A stretch of DNA of 64,000 bases from Lota lota (lineage: Eukaryota; Chordata; Actinopteri; Gadiformes; Lotidae): the NCBI GenBank assembly GCA_026745465.1, contig JACYXH010000256.1, forward strand, positions 867,001 to 931,000, written 5' to 3'. Every line of letters begins with the position of its first letter. The first letter of the stretch is position 1. Shown here one piece after another: positions 62,791-64,000 of the stretch. The translations under genes were made by a program, and so were the position numbers. The notes below the pieces were generated by a model. That model was given only the letters and a program-made list of their open reading frames with translations. It was not told where the DNA came from and did no database searches.

Positions 62791-63304
62791 TGTAACGTGA
62801 CCCTCTCCGTTTCGGTCCATTTCCGCCATCTAGTTATCAATTAGCCACCACGTGCATTCCCTCTGTCTACCCACACCGGCAGCTCATCACTCACCACAGT
62901 ATTTAAGCACTGGCTCCCCACAGAGCCAGTGCTAGTTCGTTAGTTGTAAAACCTCCCATGGTAACTACGTCCCCGCCACTTCTTTGTTTTCGGGTCCCAC
63001 TCCCGTTCTTGTTCCCGTTACGGGTTCCGCTCCCGTTTCTGTTCCCGCTCTCGTTCCTGTTCCTCGTTCCCGTTCCTGTTCCTAGTTCCTGCCTGCCTGC
63101 CTTCCTTGTTACTGAACCTCGCCTGCCCGACCACCCGCCTGACTACGTCCTTCTGCCTGCCTGACTCGCCGCCTACCTACTGCCTGCTGGACTACTCGCC
63201 TGCCTTGCCCTTGCCTGTACCTTTTGACAATAAATCCTTTGTCAACCCGCACCCTGTTGGTTTTCCGTGTCTTGCGTTTGGGTCCTATTCTCGTAACCAT
63301 AACA
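62791..63304 (+). repeat. Element C 5' LTR, 514 bp
   Basis: TG...CA ends; TATA tatttaa at 62900-62906; aataaa near 63229; several gttcccgttcctgttcc-type internal repeats, as in B. Confidence 0.9.
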
Positions 63305-63316
63305 GTACGAACTAGC
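62900..63316 (+). promoter_or_regulatory. Element C TATA box, hairpin, self-primer and primer-binding site
   Basis: Perfect 10-bp stem agcactggct/agccagtgct (62906-62915, 62924-62933) with loop ccccacag. gctagttcgt (62931-62940) is complementary to acgaactagc (63307-63316) just after the LTR: 10 nt. Confidence 0.8.
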
Positions 63317-63321
63317 CAAAG

Positions 63322-64000
63322 ATGGACCCAGCAGACAGGAATCCCTCGACATGGCTGCGGGGAATATTGGCTATCCTCGAGGATAATGGGCGCAACCTCC
63401 GCTCGTCCTCGGTTTCCCTCTCGGCGCCAGCCCCGGCAGCAACCGCAGCACCATTTAGTTCTCTCCAAGAGCATAACAAGTACATCCAGGGGCTTTTGGC
63501 GGCTTACGACGAGCGCGACCGCCGCTCGCCCTTGGCTTCCCTCTCTCTCTTCCCCGCTTCTCCGCCGCCTTCTTCACCTCGGTCTTTTTCCCTCCCGGCG
63601 CCAGCCCCCGCTGCAACTGCAGTCTCGTGGCCACCAGCTCCGCTGCAACTGTGGTTACCTGTTCCCAAGCCCCAGCGAACTCCTGGCCGCAAGCGCCGGC
63701 TACCAGTTCAGCTGGACTCCCCCGGGAAAAGGCCCAAGCCCCAGCTGTATCCTGGCCCTGAGCCCCAGCGCCAGCAGCAGCTTCCTCCTGGCCCTGAGCC
63801 CCAGCGCCAGCCCCAGTTGCCTCCTAGTCTCAAGCCCCAGCAACAGCTGTGTCCTGGCCCTGAGCCCCAGCGCCAGCCCCAGTTGCCTCCTAGTCTCAAG
63901 CCCCAGCAACAGTTTCCTCCTGGCCCTGAGCTCCAGCGCCAGTTGTCTCCTAGTCCCAAGCCCCAGCTGTATCCTGGCCCTGAGCCCCAGCGCCAGCAGC
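63322..64000 (+). CDS. Pro/Gln-rich repeat protein of element C (partial)
   Basis: The ATG at 63322 is 17 bases after the LTR, the Gag start position. The frame stays open for 226 codons to the window edge. Residues 1 to about 115 are unique and closely match element B: MDPAD, GILAILEDNGRNLRSS, YIQGLLAAYDERDRRSPLAS, LFPASP. A basic motif (GRKRRLPVQLDSPGKRPK) follows at about residues 127-144, then repeats of PGPEPQRQ and PPSLKPQQQ. No protease, polymerase or zinc knuckle. Function is unknown; it could package or escort RNA in place of Gag, or be a non-essential relic. Conservation of the non-repetitive part in two separate insertions is the best evidence for selection. Confidence 0.6.
   Translation, partial: MDPADRNPSTWLRGILAILEDNGRNLRSSSVSLSAPAPAATAAPFSSLQEHNKYIQGLLAAYDERDRRSPLASLSLFPASPPPSSPRSFSLPAPAPAATAVSWPPAPLQLWLPVPKPQRTPGRKRRLPVQLDSPGKRPKPQLYPGPEPQRQQQLPPGPEPQRQPQLPPSLKPQQQLCPGPEPQRQPQLPPSLKPQQQFPPGPELQRQLSPSPKPQLYPGPEPQRQQ

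Larger units (their letters stand above)
62791..64000 (+). mobile_element. Element C: sushi-type non-autonomous LTR element, truncated by the window edge
   Basis: 5' LTR 62791-63304 (tgtaacgtgaccctctcc ... cgtaaccataaca), then the primer-binding site gtacgaactagc, then an open frame from 63322. LTR and frame are closely related to element B in the opposite orientation. The 3' end lies outside the window, so the duplication cannot be tested. Confidence 0.92.

Noticed and set aside
62326-62840. Leu/Ser/Pro and Glu/Arg/Gly frames at the minisatellite
   Set aside because: Products of the 24-bp repeat in both directions.

Overview
The window is nuclear DNA of a ray-finned fish. It contains very long perfect CA/GT/GA/AT dinucleotide tracts, several minisatellites, hAT-type short elements, and many LTR elements of the Tf1/sushi branch of Ty3/Gypsy (recognisable Gag and chromodomain pieces). 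The density of long dinucleotide tracts (about twenty, roughly 3% of the window) recalls gadiform (cod-like) genomes; that is only an inference. I see no complete host gene, no tRNA or rRNA gene and no CRISPR array. Most open frames longer than 60 codons come from simple repeats or retrotransposons.

Layout. 0-5 kb: a 59-bp tandem repeat, an exact 27-copy, 41-bp CpG-rich satellite (700-1806), and a terminal-inverted-repeat element (2451-3301). 5-18.7 kb: mostly unannotatable intergenic sequence with a solo LTR (10105-10404), AT-rich microsatellites and a 355-bp hAT MITE (16341-16695). 18.7-27.1 kb: a retrotransposon cluster. Element A (18734-21114), element B (22826-25100, nested in a hAT fragment) and element D (26205-27134, next to a decayed hAT transposase) each have perfect 5-bp target-site duplications. 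A remnant resembling ORF1 of a DIRS/Ngaro-type element lies between A and B. 27-38 kb: quiet sequence with a 74-bp palindromic MITE, a 700-bp hAT element (33752-34451) and microsatellites. 38.7-42.2 kb: coding-like segments on the minus strand, two resembling the teleost SAMD3-like family and two unrecognised, probably decaying. 43-62 kb: microsatellites, two solo LTRs (44710-45196, 54230-54557), a second 74-bp MITE, a 52-bp x 7 minisatellite and a 21-bp minisatellite. 62.8-64 kb: the first part of a third A/B-like element (C), cut by the window edge.

The most interesting system is the A/B/C group. These elements kept LTRs, a polypurine tract and a primer-binding site, but lost protease, reverse transcriptase, RNase H and most of integrase. 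B and C carry an open frame starting just after the primer-binding site, with a shared roughly 115-residue N-terminal region followed by Pro/Gln-rich 10-residue repeats; A and B end in remnants of an integrase chromodomain. They look like non-autonomous elements mobilised in trans. In A, B and C the presumed RNA 5' end is complementary to the primer-binding site over 9, 11 and 10 nt, as expected for Tf1/sushi self-priming, and a 10-bp hairpin sits between the TATA box and the presumed start.
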